In this document: positions 1 to 11,310 of the stretch, piece by piece
Position numbering within the stretch: position 1 is the first letter of the stretch
Layout: each line of letters starts with the position of its first letter
Source: Amborella trichopoda
Lineage: Eukaryota; Streptophyta; Magnoliopsida; Amborellales; Amborellaceae
DNA: 64,000 bases
Direction: 5' to 3'
Assembly (NCBI RefSeq): GCF_000471905.2
Contig: NW_006499296.1
Location: forward strand, 713,036 to 777,035
The notes under the pieces: generated by a model
The model's input: only the letters and a program-made list of their open reading frames with translations
Databases searched by the model: none
What the model was told of the DNA's origin: nothing
Translations under genes and position numbers: made by a program

Positions 1-1250
1 CAGGGATCTTGACTCTTTGGTTTCTTTATCTGATATCTATTAGGACTTTTTCATCTTCACATGACACAATCCTAACATCTGGTATCTTCTGGTGTTTTCA
101 TAAGTGAGCTCCATTAGTATCCCTAAACGATTCTAAGGATGACTCTGTCTTGGGATCAGCTTCACATTCTTCAATTGTCACCTCATCAAGGTTACATTCA
201 GATAAATCTTGATCATAATCCAACTCTTGTTTCTTTATGAATTCATCCGGCTCTTGTCCCAATATAGTTTCATCGGGTTCTTGTCCTAGTATGATTGGTG
301 ACTGTCTTCTGTCATTTTCCTTGTTCTCTTACAATGTGAAACCATTTTGAACATTGAGTCAAAAGAGAAAGGTTGAATGGTTTTGCTGAAGTACAATTTA
401 TACTCAGGAGACACATTCTCTATGGCCATACTAATATTAGAAGTCTCAGAGAGAGTGCAATCAATCACTTATGATGTAGCCTCTCTAAATCTATGGATGA
501 AGTTTGCAAACAACTCGTTGAGATTTTGTCAGGCGGGGACCAATTAGCCAAAGGTCATTGTTCTCTCTCTGGTCCCTTGATATTGGTCGACAAAATGTCG
601 AAACAATTCATCGGAAGTGTAGTCAAGGTTTTTTATAACCATCTCCCAGAACTAGGCCAAGGGTTGTCCATAGAGGGTGTCTTGGAACATTGTCTTGAGT
701 TGTCTATTTAAAAGAACCAAAAGAGATAAAAGGTAAGCAGTGACATGATTCTCAGCGTCACCCGACCCACTAAACGTCTTTTCAAATTGGGGGAATTTGA
801 AGCCGGATGGGAAGGGTTCGTTATTCCTAAGGACTATGTTAGGAACTCTTTTTTTATCAAAATTTTCTTTGAAGGTGGATAGTTCGCCTTGCAATTGGGT
901 GAGCACGACTGACTTGGGGGCTTAGCCTCCGTGTACTGCTGGTTGTCCGATATTGATGGCATAGTTTGAGGTTCAAGAGAGACAACCGGTGTGGACTGCA
1001 TTGGACCAGGAGTAGAAGCCGGGTGAGCATGCGAAGCGGCTGGAGCAGGGTAAGGAAGTGGCATAGGTGAAGAGGCTTAAGCCGGATAGAGAGGCGGTGC
1101 AGGCATAGGGGCCTGAGCCGAGGGATAATATAGGTAGGTCTGAGGAGTGACTTGAACTAGTGAAGCTGGGGGCTGATAAGCCGACACCAGTTGGGCTTGA
1201 AGTAAGCATGGGTTGCAGACTCCAGACTGACTAACTAAATTGGGTTGACC
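1..1250 (-). pseudogene. Ty3/Gypsy gag remnant (partial, degenerate)
   Basis: Read on the minus strand, the sequence first gives a proline- and serine-rich stretch (about 1210 down to 840). It then gives a gag-like core with the string FKFPQFEKTFSGSGD followed by ENHVTAYL (about 800-730). The order 'G-F/Y-K-x-P-x-F-x-K-x-SG-x-GD-x-x-NH' is the usual start of plant Ty3/Gypsy capsid. Further down, a recognisable W/F-rich gag helix region (about 680-530) is broken by stops and frame changes. No frame stays open for more than about 85 residues, so this is a dead element. It may continue beyond the left edge, where protease and pol would lie. Family assignment rests on the capsid motif alone. Confidence 0.5.
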
Positions 1251-2250
1251 ACATGGTTCAAGAGGACCCTGACCATGCCGATGGGTTGGGATTTGAGGTG
1301 GGTTTGGATGAGTGTTTCGGCGATGACGGCTCGCCTAGGGGGTGGAATGGGTCTAACTATGTTGGTTGGAGGCAGAAGATGGCACCTGACCTTGACTTGG
1401 ATGTTGGCTCAAGAGTCGAGAGGGTCACAGGGTTGGGCAAGGCCAGTGCGTCGCAAGAAGGCTCTGACCTCGGGTAAGTCCCTAAGATGCTTGATTTAGA
1501 GGGACTTGTAGTCCCTAGAAATGTTTGAAGGTGCACCTTGGTGAGTGGAGGGCTAGCTTGATGAACTCTTGGGTTTAGGCAAAGATTCTTGTTTCTCTAG
1601 TTTTCTTTGGTAACTAGCCTTGTTTGGGTCCTAACTTGGATAATTCCTGACCGACTTGTCAATTAGGGTTAGGAGAAAGCTTAACCCGATTCGAGTTGAT
1701 TGACCTAAGGGTTTCAGGGTTTTGTATTTTCGATTTGCCTTGGTCATGTCACTTGATATTTGACAATACTCTAAGTCTCACACGATAGCTTGCCTGGTGA
1801 GTTCATCATTCAAGTTGCTACAGATTTTGCTGACTTGGTGGCCCCTAGAGTGGGCCTTTAAGGGACGTTGACCTGGTTGAGCTTGACCCTTGCCTCGTGT
1901 AGGTCAACCACGTCTAATTGACCGTGTGGGTCGTGTGAGTTTGAACAGACCAAGGTTTCGCCGGTAGAATAAATTTCGGCAGCATTTCCCCTTGACCTGA
2001 ATGTTTGTGGGGGTGTGACCCTGGTTGGGCAGCATTTTCCCTAGACCTACACTGATGGAGGGTGTGATGCTGGTTTGGCAGTATTTCCCCTAGACTTAGA
2101 TTGGTATAAAGGGTTAGACCGCATCTAAGTTTGGGGCCGAGCTGACATAAAAATAACCATTTTTTAAGGATTTTAGAGGTCCACCTTAATTCTACATTTA
2201 AGTTATGAACCTTATATGTAAACTTTTTCCAAATCTAAATCCAGCCCTTC
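1251..2250 (-). repeat. Leader-like non-coding DNA upstream of the gag remnant, with a three-unit tandem repeat
   Basis: No coding frame is convincing here. Three direct repeats of about 49 bp start near 1980, 2030 and 2079, each beginning with the pattern CAG(C/T)ATTT-CCC-TAGAC-T. On the minus strand they read GGGGAAATGCTGCC-like, which resembles repeated leader sequence of some plant Gypsy elements and would lie upstream of the gag remnant at 1-1250. No LTR end or primer-binding site could be fixed. Confidence 0.35.
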
Positions 2251-2377
2251 GTGGAATCAAAGTATAACCGGTTGAACAATACCCTTAGTGGGTGCCCAAG
2301 GGCGCATGTTCGCCCGTCACAATTTTTTGGGTCACGCGGTAATTTTTACGTAACAAATGCGCAAAATTGTCCAAGCT

Positions 2378-2511
2378 GTGCAAAATCAAGTGTATGTCAA
2401 AACCAACGTATGGAGACTCAACTTGGCCAAGCTACATGGCTTTTGTGCAAAATCAAGTGTATGTCTAAAACAAGGTATCGAGACTCAACGTGGCCAAGGT
2501 ACATGGCTTTT
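2378..2511. repeat. Two-copy 67-bp tandem duplication
   Basis: Units 2378-2444 and 2445-2511 both begin GTGCAAAATCAAGTGTATGT and both end with ACATGGCTTTT. They differ by scattered substitutions. Nothing shows that it is coding. Confidence 0.8.
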
Positions 2512-2620
2512 GGCCAAGGCAAGTTACTCGATCGAGTTTAGCCCAAATCCAGCCCAACTTAACAAAATAAAAAAAAGCGATTTTTTTTTTACATATTATT
2601 GAACATCCTATTTTATTACG

Positions 2621-3001
2621 AGAAAGTATATAATGAGATCATTTACCTTTTGCATAAGGTAGTCGCAATTAATATTGACTATTGGATGTGGAATTCGGTA
2701 GCTTCATTTATTTCATTGACTAAAGTTCAAGTTCAAAAGAAATTTTTTCGAACTTTGTAACACACTTAAGCTATCAAATTTCACATTGGATGGTTGTAAG
2801 TAATTGTGACCTCCATGTACAATGAGATTATCTGCTGTGAAATCTAATAGCTTAAGTTTGTCACAAAGTTCGAGAAAATTTCTTTTGAACTTTAAGCTTG
2901 GTCAATAAAACAAATGAAGCCACCCAATTTTACATATGATGGTCAATATTAATTGTGATCACCTTGTGCAAAAAATAAATGGTCTCATTATATACTTTTC
3001 T
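2621..3001. mobile_element. Fold-back MITE with very long terminal inverted repeats
   Basis: The left arm begins at about 2623 with AAAGTATATAATGAGATCAT. The right arm ends near 3000 with its reverse complement, so almost the whole element can fold on itself around a centre near 2810. Inner inverted segments also pair, for example TTCGAACTTTGTAACA near 2748 with TGTCACAAAGTTCGAG near 2860. A shorter relative lies at 41727-41952, and weaker ones near 22790-23040 and 50310-50590. No open reading frame is present and the target duplication is not clear. Confidence 0.7.
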
Positions 3002-3184
3002 TTTTTTTTAATTTTAAATGACATCATTTTATACTTTTCCTTAATTTAAATGACAACAGGCACAAAGATACCGGCTCGTGCAACCGTGCATTTTGACCCG
3101 AAGTTTTTGTTTAGCAAATTGGTCCAGATAAACATCTTTTGGCAATTTAGAAATATCTATATTCAAATTCTGATAGGCGCAAAA

Positions 3185-3750
3185 TAGTGGTGGCAATAGA
3201 CTCGATCTGACCTGGGACCCGCCAAGTATACCCGACACGGGTTTGGTATAGGTCCAACATTTGGACACGACGGGTAAAGTCTGGGTCCAAAACCTGGATC
3301 CGAACATTATTCGGGTCTGGGTTTGTGTACCCGTAAATTGTTGGAGATAAAATACTTCAAGCCGTATTCGTTTAGGTGTATTAAAGATCATATACAATAA
3401 GAACTCATAGTCATCTTTAACTAGTAAACAACAAATCAGATGGCTTGAAATCTATTGGCAAGTGATTGTGACCTTATTGCCAATAACATCGGTATATAAT
3501 AGTAAAAAATGGTAAAAAAAAAAAAAAAACTCAGAAAAAGTGGCAAAAGACCCGACCAGATTCGAGGCATGACGGAATAGACCTGAGACCCAATGGGTAC
3601 GGGTATGGGTCCAACTTTTGGACCCAACAAGTCAGGTCCGGATCCAAATCTTGGACCCAAATACTATTCGGGTCTGGGTCTGGATCTGGGTCTGGGTCCA
3701 GGTCCGAGTCCAACTAGTCCCGATTCATACCCAACCTTTTGCCACCCCTA
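3185..3750. mobile_element. hAT-like non-autonomous element (TAGGGGTGGCAA ends)
   Basis: The ends are TAGTGGTGGCAA at 3185 and the complement of TAGGGGTGGCAA at 3739-3750, a 12-bp inverted repeat with one mismatch. The flanks are GCGCAAAA (3177-3184) and GCGCAGAG (3751-3758), an 8-bp duplication matching at 6 of 8 positions. An 8-bp duplication is the length typical of hAT transposons. The inside is made of repeated 'GGGTCTGGGTCC' and 'GGACCCGAAT' phrases and encodes no transposase. Related pieces lie at 19627-20067 and about 52150-52320. Confidence 0.6.
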
Positions 3751-4060
3751 GCGCAGAGGCACCCTTTGCCCATGTCTAAACGGCGTGTCTTCAAGCTTTG
3801 TGCATCTTTTTAGTCCAAGGAGGACCTTTTGTCCCACAAAATGGCAAAATTGTCCTAACCACTTAAAATCATTTGTCTTGGCAATTTTCCGTCTACATAT
3901 TCAAGATCTAATCGGCGCAGTCAGCCTGTGCGATGGGCATCAGATTTTCACATCTTTTTGTACCCGTGTCATTTGTCGCATTGAAAACTACAAAATTAAC
4001 TAAACCGCTTGAAATTAAGTGTCTTTTGGTGATTTTCAATTCATAGGTTATTGACTGCTG
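3751..4060. other. Stretch with no recognised feature
   Basis: A 72-residue open frame (3785-4003, plus) has no recognisable motif and no codon-like pattern. I see no repeat end, RNA gene or splice structure. Confidence 0.4.
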
Positions 4061-4760
4061 TAAGAACCTTAACTGTGTTGCTTTTTAGTGTACTAAAATG
4101 GTCTTACATGGAGCATGCGGAGCAGTACTAACCATTGGCTTTCTCCTTTCCTGGTTTTAATGTTAAAATGGTGCCTCTGCTACAGTAATACGAATATAAA
4201 AGTATGACATGCATGCTATCCACCATTTAGCATTTAAGTCTTGTATTACAAGGTGCAAACAGAACACCATTGGAAAATTACCTCGACCTGATAGCTTGTT
4301 ATTTTCTTTCAACAAATATAGCATGTGAGTTGCATTACATCACGACAGTCATAAAATAAAAGTCAATGATATCAAACCTATTTCACCTCACATGCAGTTA
4401 TCTCAATTTCTGTTTTTAAAATCATTTGGTTTTATGCATTATGCAGCAGCTAAAGGTTCTCAAATATTCAGAAAACTTTGTATCAATGAATATATCAACA
4501 TGATGCAACTATCATGAGAAGGATTTAACAGTAACCATTGACCCATTTCAATTGGTTTCTACTGGCCTTCGGAACAAGTTACAAGGAAAGCACAACTCCA
4601 AACAGAGACACAAGGACACTGTCCTCTAAAAGGTCCTACAAGAGGGGATGTATATCTGTATCTGAAATTATTACTGCATCGAACATGTTCAACTTCTAAT
4701 TTAACAGGCTCTAATGATATTAAGGGCCACATGTGAGAACGGTTTACCACAAGAACCTCG
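4061..4760 (-). other. 3' flank of reductase copy 1 (part of the tandem duplication)
   Basis: This stretch follows the stop codon of copy 1 on the minus strand and is probably 3' untranslated and downstream DNA. Blocks of it recur after copy 3 (about 42250-42660 and 43740-43980), for example GACATGCATGCTATCC near 4207 and 42384. The part near the stop also recurs after copy 2 (about 14510-14760). This places the edge of the duplicated unit beyond the coding region. Confidence 0.6.
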
Positions 4761-7700
4761 TCAAGACAGGTATCCTTTCTCTTGTAAACTAGACACTGCA
4801 TCCTTAATTATCTCCTCCATTGGGATGAAGTTCAGGCCCAAGTCAATCAGCTTTGTTGATGGCTTTTGCACCCTCAACAACCCAGGTTGAGTAACTTCCG
4901 TGAACCTACAGAAACCAATAATGAAAGTTTAAGGAATATCCAGGTCAATTAATGCGAGCATGTGTTTGTGTGTGTGTGAATGTCCACCGAGAGAGAGTTT
5001 ACCTAGGCACTTTGTATCCCGGGTAGACTTTAGCAACTGCATCAGCAAAGTCACTCCAGTGACAAATGGACTCAACACACAAGTGCCTTCCTGAAGCTGA
5101 TGGATTCTCATATAACAGGATATGCCCTAATGCCACATCATTAACATGTACAGAACCCATAAAAAAATCCTTATAACCTTCAGTACAACCTGCCACATTA
5201 TAAGAATAAATAAAGCCTCCCAAAGTAAAAAAATAGTAAGAGTCCAAATTTTAAGACAATGGAACTAAACAAAAGAAGATAAGATAGAAAACTCCTAAGG
5301 AACTTGATACAGTACATCAGAGGTCTCATGCTTTTCCCAGCTCAAAGAGGAAGCCATTTGATGCAGCACATCAGAGATCTCATGCTTTTCCAACATGAAG
5401 TGGAAGAACCTTTCTTTGTTCCTTCTTTTTTCATTTTTTTTATATCACTTTATAAAGTCATTAATTTAGTGTATTGAACGCCTAGATTTGAGATACCCAA
5501 GAGCTTTCCCGATAAAAATATTTGGTCAAAGAAAACCTTGAGTCATAATTTGACATGGGTTCCATGTTGTACACTATGAAAAAGTACAAAATATGAAAGC
5601 TTAGACTCGCTTGTTTTTTCCTTTTTTATTTTTATTTTTTTATTTTTTATTTTTATGATTGGTTAAAGCTCCGACTTGTTTGTCAGTCAATTGACAATAA
5701 AATTAGGTTCACACATGATATACTACAGTCTAGGTCCAATGAAAAGATTAGACCCAAGACGCAAGGAAGCCATTACCTCAAATCACTCTTGAATACCAAA
5801 TCCAAGTGGTAATAAGGGACCAATTAAAAGGATTACACATGGTCTCAAATGCAGCATGAAAGCAGTTGATTATGGTCTCATTAACGCTTGCAGGGTCTTT
5901 CAGATCTTAATAGATAAGTTTAATAACTTGAGTGTGGAGCTTTAAATGCAAATTAATAGATATTCATATAAAATGTAGGCTTTTCTCACAATTCCTTCCA
6001 GTGAATAAATGCTAGAGGCTTCTTTTATTCCTGGAAAGATAAGGAATGTAAAAGTCTCGAAGAGTACTACAAGGAGAAATCTCAATCAGAAAATGGTTAG
6101 GTAACTTTCTGAACCACTCTTCATCCCTAGGAGTAAAAGCATTACAGCTTGTCAATGATGTACAGCTTAGTTATGAAAGGCTAATACAGGTGAATATTAA
6201 AGCATATGCTTCACACCTAGAGGCACATGCCTTTGACAGTGGTGATCACTTTTTTGATAGCACAGGACATAGTACTTATTCCCTTTGTCACTTGTTCCTC
6301 TCATGCTTGTTTGCTTTTGAAGTCTGGCGGAAGATCCTGTTTCTGTTAGGTACGCAATGGGTCCTACCCAAAGAGGTACCTTCGCTACTCAGAGCTTTTG
6401 AACCATACCCCTGGCCCAAGGCTGGGATTTTCCTTTGGAAAACCATGGTCGTGGCAACCATATGGGCCCTGTGGATAGAAAGAAATAACAGAATCTTTAG
6501 GGGGGAATTAGAGACACCTTCTCTCGTGTTCTCTAAAATCTTGGCGCGGGTTATTTTCTGGGCCACAAACCACAAACTCTTCCAAGGAGTCCCAGTTTCA
6601 GCCTTCCACCAAAACCGGAATACTCTTATGCATTATTCCAAGCAGAGGACTCATAGAGCTTCACACTGGCAACCCCACCCCAGGGTCACCTTAAGCGCAA
6701 TTTTGATGGGTGTTCCTTAGGCAACCCTGGACCATCACACGCCAGTGCCACGGTAGCTTCAACCATCAAGTTCGTAGGCCACATGGACTCAATGGAGGCA
6801 GAAGCTACTGCACGGTTAGAGGGCATTAGATTGATCCAACCTTTCTCAAATTCGCCTTTCATCAGTGAAGACGACTCAAAGAATGTCATTACCTGGGCAA
6901 AACATCCCTCCTCTGTCCCTTGCGTCTTACACCACATCTTTGAGGAAATTTTACACCTATGCAGGGGACTAACTGTCGAATGGAGGCACACATGGAGGGA
7001 GGCAAACAATGTCGCACACGCCTTGGCGAAAGCAGCGGCCCGTGGTGAAGATAAAATTGGAACCTCAGTTTCCTAACAGCCTCTCTAGAGGCTCCTATTC
7101 TACCTCGCATATCGTATCTGCACTTTATCTTACTCTAGCTTTTTTAGCTATCCCAAGGGGATATCTCTTCTCTTTCTCCCTCCTGTAACTCTGCTCTTAG
7201 TGGTTGGTTTTTCTCTCTCCCCCCCTTGTAATTCTGCTATCTGCCTGTGGATAGCCCTCTCTCCCCCTCCCCTCTGTACTCATCCTTCATATATATATAA
7301 CAGTCAACATTATTAAAAAAAAAAAACTTCAGTACGCTATTTACAATCAATGTTAGATACCCGAGGGAGTTATACGCTCCTGCGTGTATACAAATCAGTC
7401 TATGGAAAGAGTCCCAAAACTCAGCCCACCCTAGCAACCACAAATCAGTCTATGGAATATGCATTTTTCTTTACTTTCTAAATGAACATGGTGAAGTAAT
7501 AGGGCTAAAAGATAGAAATCTCTAGTATCCCCTCAAACAATCCAGTCCTCATGCCTCCATATGATAAGGGAAGCCCCACCAGACCCATGTATCATCTTTA
7601 GACTATCCCTCTGGAGAAAGAGGAAATGAAACTACTAAACCCACTAAGGAGAGCCTTGATATCAAACTTTGTGGAATTTGCTCTCCAATCAAACCCAGAA

Positions 7701-10633
7701 TGTATTCCAAACTGCAAGAAAGCATCCCTCATTAACGGCCCCCATAGAAAGCCCATGTCCTCTAATGAGGGTCTTTCCAGCTTCAACACACCCTTTTGGC
7801 CCATACTAATGTTAGGAGCATGACTGGCTATATAGGTTTCCACTGCCTAAGTAGGTCCTCTACTTGCTTCTTTAAATGCATTTTTAAAATGAGCTAAGAA
7901 GATAGAGTTCATCTTGCCACCCTCTTCTAGAACACCCATCCCTGCTCCAATCCTCAAAAAAGCATACCGTTATTTTGTCAAACTTCTTTCGAATTCACGA
8001 AGATTGCCAATGGACAAAACATCAACAAAAGCAGTTATTCTTCAAATGGGAGCTAATACATAAGCATACCAGAAGAATAACATATTAGATATCATAGGAA
8101 ACACGTAAGAAGGCTCAACTCAATCTTGTAGACTACCTATGTTTAAGAAGCTTCATTGTCTTCTTAGCCAATATGTAAATCATTAAATGAACAGAGAAGC
8201 CACAATATACATAACCACCAATGTACTCAATGAGAGAACATTAGCCAAAGGAAGTAACTTTGAAAAAGTTATACCCTTGTCTCCCTCTCTGACATCAAGG
8301 TCACATCAGCCTCAGCCACAAAATTACATACATACATAACCAAATCCATTCGAGGATGAAACACATCAAACTCCAAAACCTAGCATGATTGAATAAAGAG
8401 GATGGATGATCACCTCACAAATTCACATATCCATTGCTCAAGATTGTGCTTGTTTATATATGAGAGTGCAAGCTTGCATCTAACACAAATAGTTTTTGGA
8501 AACACGAATCATTGGGGTGGATCGTCTACCACATATCCGTGTTGTGATCCAGATTGGTTTGAATTGGTGGTCTAGAAAAGCATTAGAAAAAAAGAGAGGG
8601 GTATTTCCCCCACTGAGGCGGACCCAAGAAAGCATCAGAAAAAAATGACTTCAGACTTTCAACATATGTAGTTATAATGATAAGCCATTTTTAGGAAAAA
8701 AAAAGGGGTCACTTTAGATATTGAAAATGTAAAGTCAATCTTGACTTTGGATTTTTTAATATCCGAAGTAATATGCATAACCTAATTCATTTGAGGATGA
8801 AACACATCAAAACTCCAAAACCATGATTGAATATAGAGGATGAATGATCACCTCATAAATTCACATATCCATTGCTTAAGGTTGTGCTTGTTTACATATG
8901 AGCGTGCAAGCTTGCGTCTAACATAAGTATTATTTGGAAATACAGATTGTTGGGGTCGATCGTCCACCACACATATCTGTGTTGTGATACGGATAGGTCC
9001 GATTTTGCGATCTAGCAAAACACTAGAAAACATAAAGACGGGGTATTTTCCCCACTGGTGTGGGGGTGGGTTGGAGCGGCACTCAAGAAAGCATTAGAAA
9101 TTAATATCGTAATTACAAAAATTCCCCTTAATTTTTGTACATTAGGCCTATATCTTTTTGTCTGTCATTTTTCTTATTCCAAATTTACCCTATTCCAGAG
9201 ATTGAAAATCAGAAGTCACAAATGACTTTAGTCTTTTAATATCCATAGTTATATTGATAAGCCAGTTTTAGGGGGAAAATCTAAAGTCACCTTTGACTTC
9301 AGATTTTTTATATCCAAAATTGCATGGAAATCAGTCCCATTGGATATTGAAAATCTAAAGTCACTCTTGACTTCAGATTTTAAATATCCGAAGTTGCATT
9401 GCAATAAAGATTTTCATGTCACTTCGGATATTCAAATTCCAAAGTCAAGAGTGACTTCAGATTTTCAAGATCATAAGTAACCGGTTTTTTCAAGAAAAAT
9501 GATAACTACAGAAATTGAAAATCCAAAGTCATCAACCGGTAAGACGACCTTGGTTTTTTTTTTTTTGAGAAAAATGAATAAAAAATGATGTCTATAGGTA
9601 TTGAAAATCCGAAGTGATCAACTGAAGTGGTGACTTCAGATTTTCAAACTCCGAGCCAAGGTAAATTTGGAATAAAAAGAGGACAAACGAAATGGATATG
9701 CGTGTAATATACAAAAGTTAGAGGGGCTTTCCACAATTACAGTATTTCTATGGGATACAGGTAAATTTCTCTTTCATAATTTTTTGGGTTTTTCTTAGGA
9801 GGCAGGGGAGGGGGTAGGAAGGACAAACGGTACCTATTCCTTCCGGAACAAGTTGAATCAAGGCTGATTCTTGGTCCGGATCAGCGATCTCCGGTCCAGA
9901 TTGCCGGTTTTTTCAAATGTTGAGCATAAAATTTTTCTTGAATTCTCAATATAAAGAATAGAAAATTTATGATATTTGGGTCTATTGAGTACAAGAATCA
10001 AGTTTATGCATATAAAGTGTTATACCTTGAAGGAGGCGAAGCAGCATGGCCATGCTAGCATTAATGGTGGGTCGGGGTGGTAAAATTGGGCCAAACACTG
10101 TTCCTGGATTTATGACCACCACATCCAAGCCCTCATCCTTTGCAAAATCCCACGCTGCCTTCTCAGCCAATGTTTTTGAAGCCGAATACCAGACCTACAA
10201 AACAATAAACAAGAGATTAATTTTCCAATTTTTCTCCCATAAAACCATTAAATTCACTTAGCAATATGGTCAAAAGTAGCTACTTGGACATGCGTGTGAC
10301 AGAGAGAGAGAGAGAGAGAGGACCCATGTTGCTTTCAGCATTTCATAGAGAGAGAGAATGGGTATGGAGAAAGGAATTTACCCCATTTTGCTTGCAGTAA
10401 TCGAGATCGGTCCAGCAATCCTCATTTTTGATGGCATCATCAGGATAATTAGGGCTGGGGATGATTGCAGAGATGGAGGATGTGACCACCACTCGCTTAA
10501 CGCCTGCTGCTTTACACGCCCTAAGAGCATTGAGTGTGCCCTCGATAGCAGGGTCCAGAAGCTCCCTCTGAACATCCCCGTAGTTAACATGCACAGAGGA
10601 GAGTGAGAGAGAGAGAGAAAGAGTTAACAATGC

Positions 10634-10668
<35 letters not shown>

Positions 10669-10826
10669 GGTCGGTCGGTCGACGTCTACGTACGTACGAA
10701 TAGACGGAGGGANNNNNNNNNNNNNNNNNNNNGTACGTACGTACGTACGTACGTACGTACGTACGTACGTACGACGTACGACGTACGTACGTACGTACGT
10801 ACGTACGTACGTACGTACGTACGTAC

Positions 10827-10912
<86 letters not shown>

Positions 10913-11307
10913 CCTTGGGGTCGCGGACTTCATCGACAATGCAGGGGGAAGCGAGATGAAAGACACCAACGGCGCCATCAATGGCCGCAAAGAGTGAGTC
11001 ATAGTTGAGAAGGTCCACTTGGTGGAGGCGCAGTCTGCTTTCCGCACCTTCTAATCCTTGCAGGTGCTTCGTCTCCTTTTCGTTTCCTTCAAATCACACA
11101 TAAAATTCAGAAGAGAGAGACACAGAGGACATGAGTTTCAGTTGAGAAAGAGAGAACTGCAAATGAATGAGAAGAATTGAGAGAGAGATTACTGAGGTCT
11201 TGGACAGTGGCTCGAACAGTATAACCTCGGTCGAGAAGGAGGCGAACAAGGGTTGAGCCAATGAACCCGCTACCTCCGGTCACACACACACACTCTTCCC
11301 TCGCCAT
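4761..11307 (-). CDS. CCR-like NAD(P)-dependent reductase, copy 1 (six exons, intact)
   Basis: The exons on the minus strand are 11307-11193, 11086-10914, 10567-10382, 10194-10026, 5189-5003 and 4905-4761. All junctions are GT/AG and the sum is 975 nt, giving 324 residues with no internal stop. The ATG is at 11307 and the stop at 4763-4761. Exon 1 carries the dinucleotide-binding loop [10 protein letters not shown] (residues 9-18) and [11 protein letters not shown]. Exon 3 carries the catalytic Ser in VVVTSS. Exon 4 carries WYSASK, the YxxxK pair of short-chain dehydrogenases. Exon 5 has the conserved [14 protein letters not shown] block. The family reduces aldehydes, ketones or acyl-CoA thioesters in the cytosol using NADPH. 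The hallmark KNWYCYGK of true lignin cinnamoyl-CoA reductases is absent, so the substrate is unknown. Intron 4 is unusually long (4836 bp) and holds a LINE tail. Relative to copies 2 and 3, exon 4 has two extra residues (Arg-Pro) after ILPP. Confidence 0.9.
6285..7327 (+). mobile_element. LINE (plant L1-type) 3' end with RNase H domain, inside intron 4 of copy 1
   Basis: On the plus strand, antisense to the host gene, a frame starting near 6285 gives [16 protein letters not shown] and later [12 protein letters not shown], the zinc-knuckle/linker end of plant LINE reverse transcriptases. After a frameshift near 6670, another frame (6693-7076) gives [27 protein letters not shown] and [14 protein letters not shown]. 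These carry the D-E-D acids and last block of the RVT_3-type RNase H. A pyrimidine-rich tail follows, ending in an A-run at about 7315-7327. The 5' part of the LINE is missing, as is usual for truncated insertions. The equivalent intron of copy 2 (around 16240) lacks it, so insertion came after the duplication. Target duplication not resolved. Confidence 0.85.
7328..8639. other. Intron 4 DNA shared with copies 2 and 3
   Basis: Segments here recur in the same order in intron 4 of the other copies. The block with GGAGAGCCTTGATATCAA (near 7646) matches about 16540 and 45330. The block near 8400-8480 (ATTCACATATCCAT) matches about 17100 and 45660, and is itself repeated within copy 1 near 8850-8920. 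No functional element is recognised. Confidence 0.6.
8640..9665. repeat. Intronic inverted micro-repeat array (GAAAATCCAAAGTCA / TGACTTCAGATTTTC), copy 1
   Basis: The motif (T)GAAAATC(C/T)(A/G)AAGTCA and its reverse complement alternate many times, for example near 8725, 9210, 9285, 9345, 9365, 9430 and 9600. Adjacent pairs form short perfect or near-perfect hairpins. Smaller versions sit at the same place in intron 4 of copy 2 (17405-17620) and copy 3 (45970-46250). It is non-coding. Confidence 0.75.
10290..10912. repeat. AG and ACGT microsatellites in introns 2 and 3 of copy 1, with a 20-base gap
   Basis: (AG)n tracts lie at about 10301-10320, 10346-10357, 10635-10665 and 10831-10909. A nearly pure (ACGT)n tract runs from 10733 to about 10829, a self-complementary tetranucleotide. 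Ns fill 10713-10732. Most of this is intron 2 of copy 1 (10568-10913), where copy 2 has a simple short AG-rich intron. Open frames read across these tracts are not genes. Confidence 0.85.
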
Positions 11308-11310
11308 ATC

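Noticed and set aside
1245-1499. Tryptophan/Gly-rich plus-strand frames near 1.3 kb
   Set aside because: They lie antisense to the Gypsy gag/leader and show no family features.
10343-11047. Open frames of up to 234 residues rich in Ser-Leu, Arg-Glu or Val-Arg-Thr-Tyr
   Set aside because: They are translations of (AG)n and (ACGT)n microsatellites and of the gap. Real exons 2 and 3 of the reductase lie here in other segments with proper splice sites.
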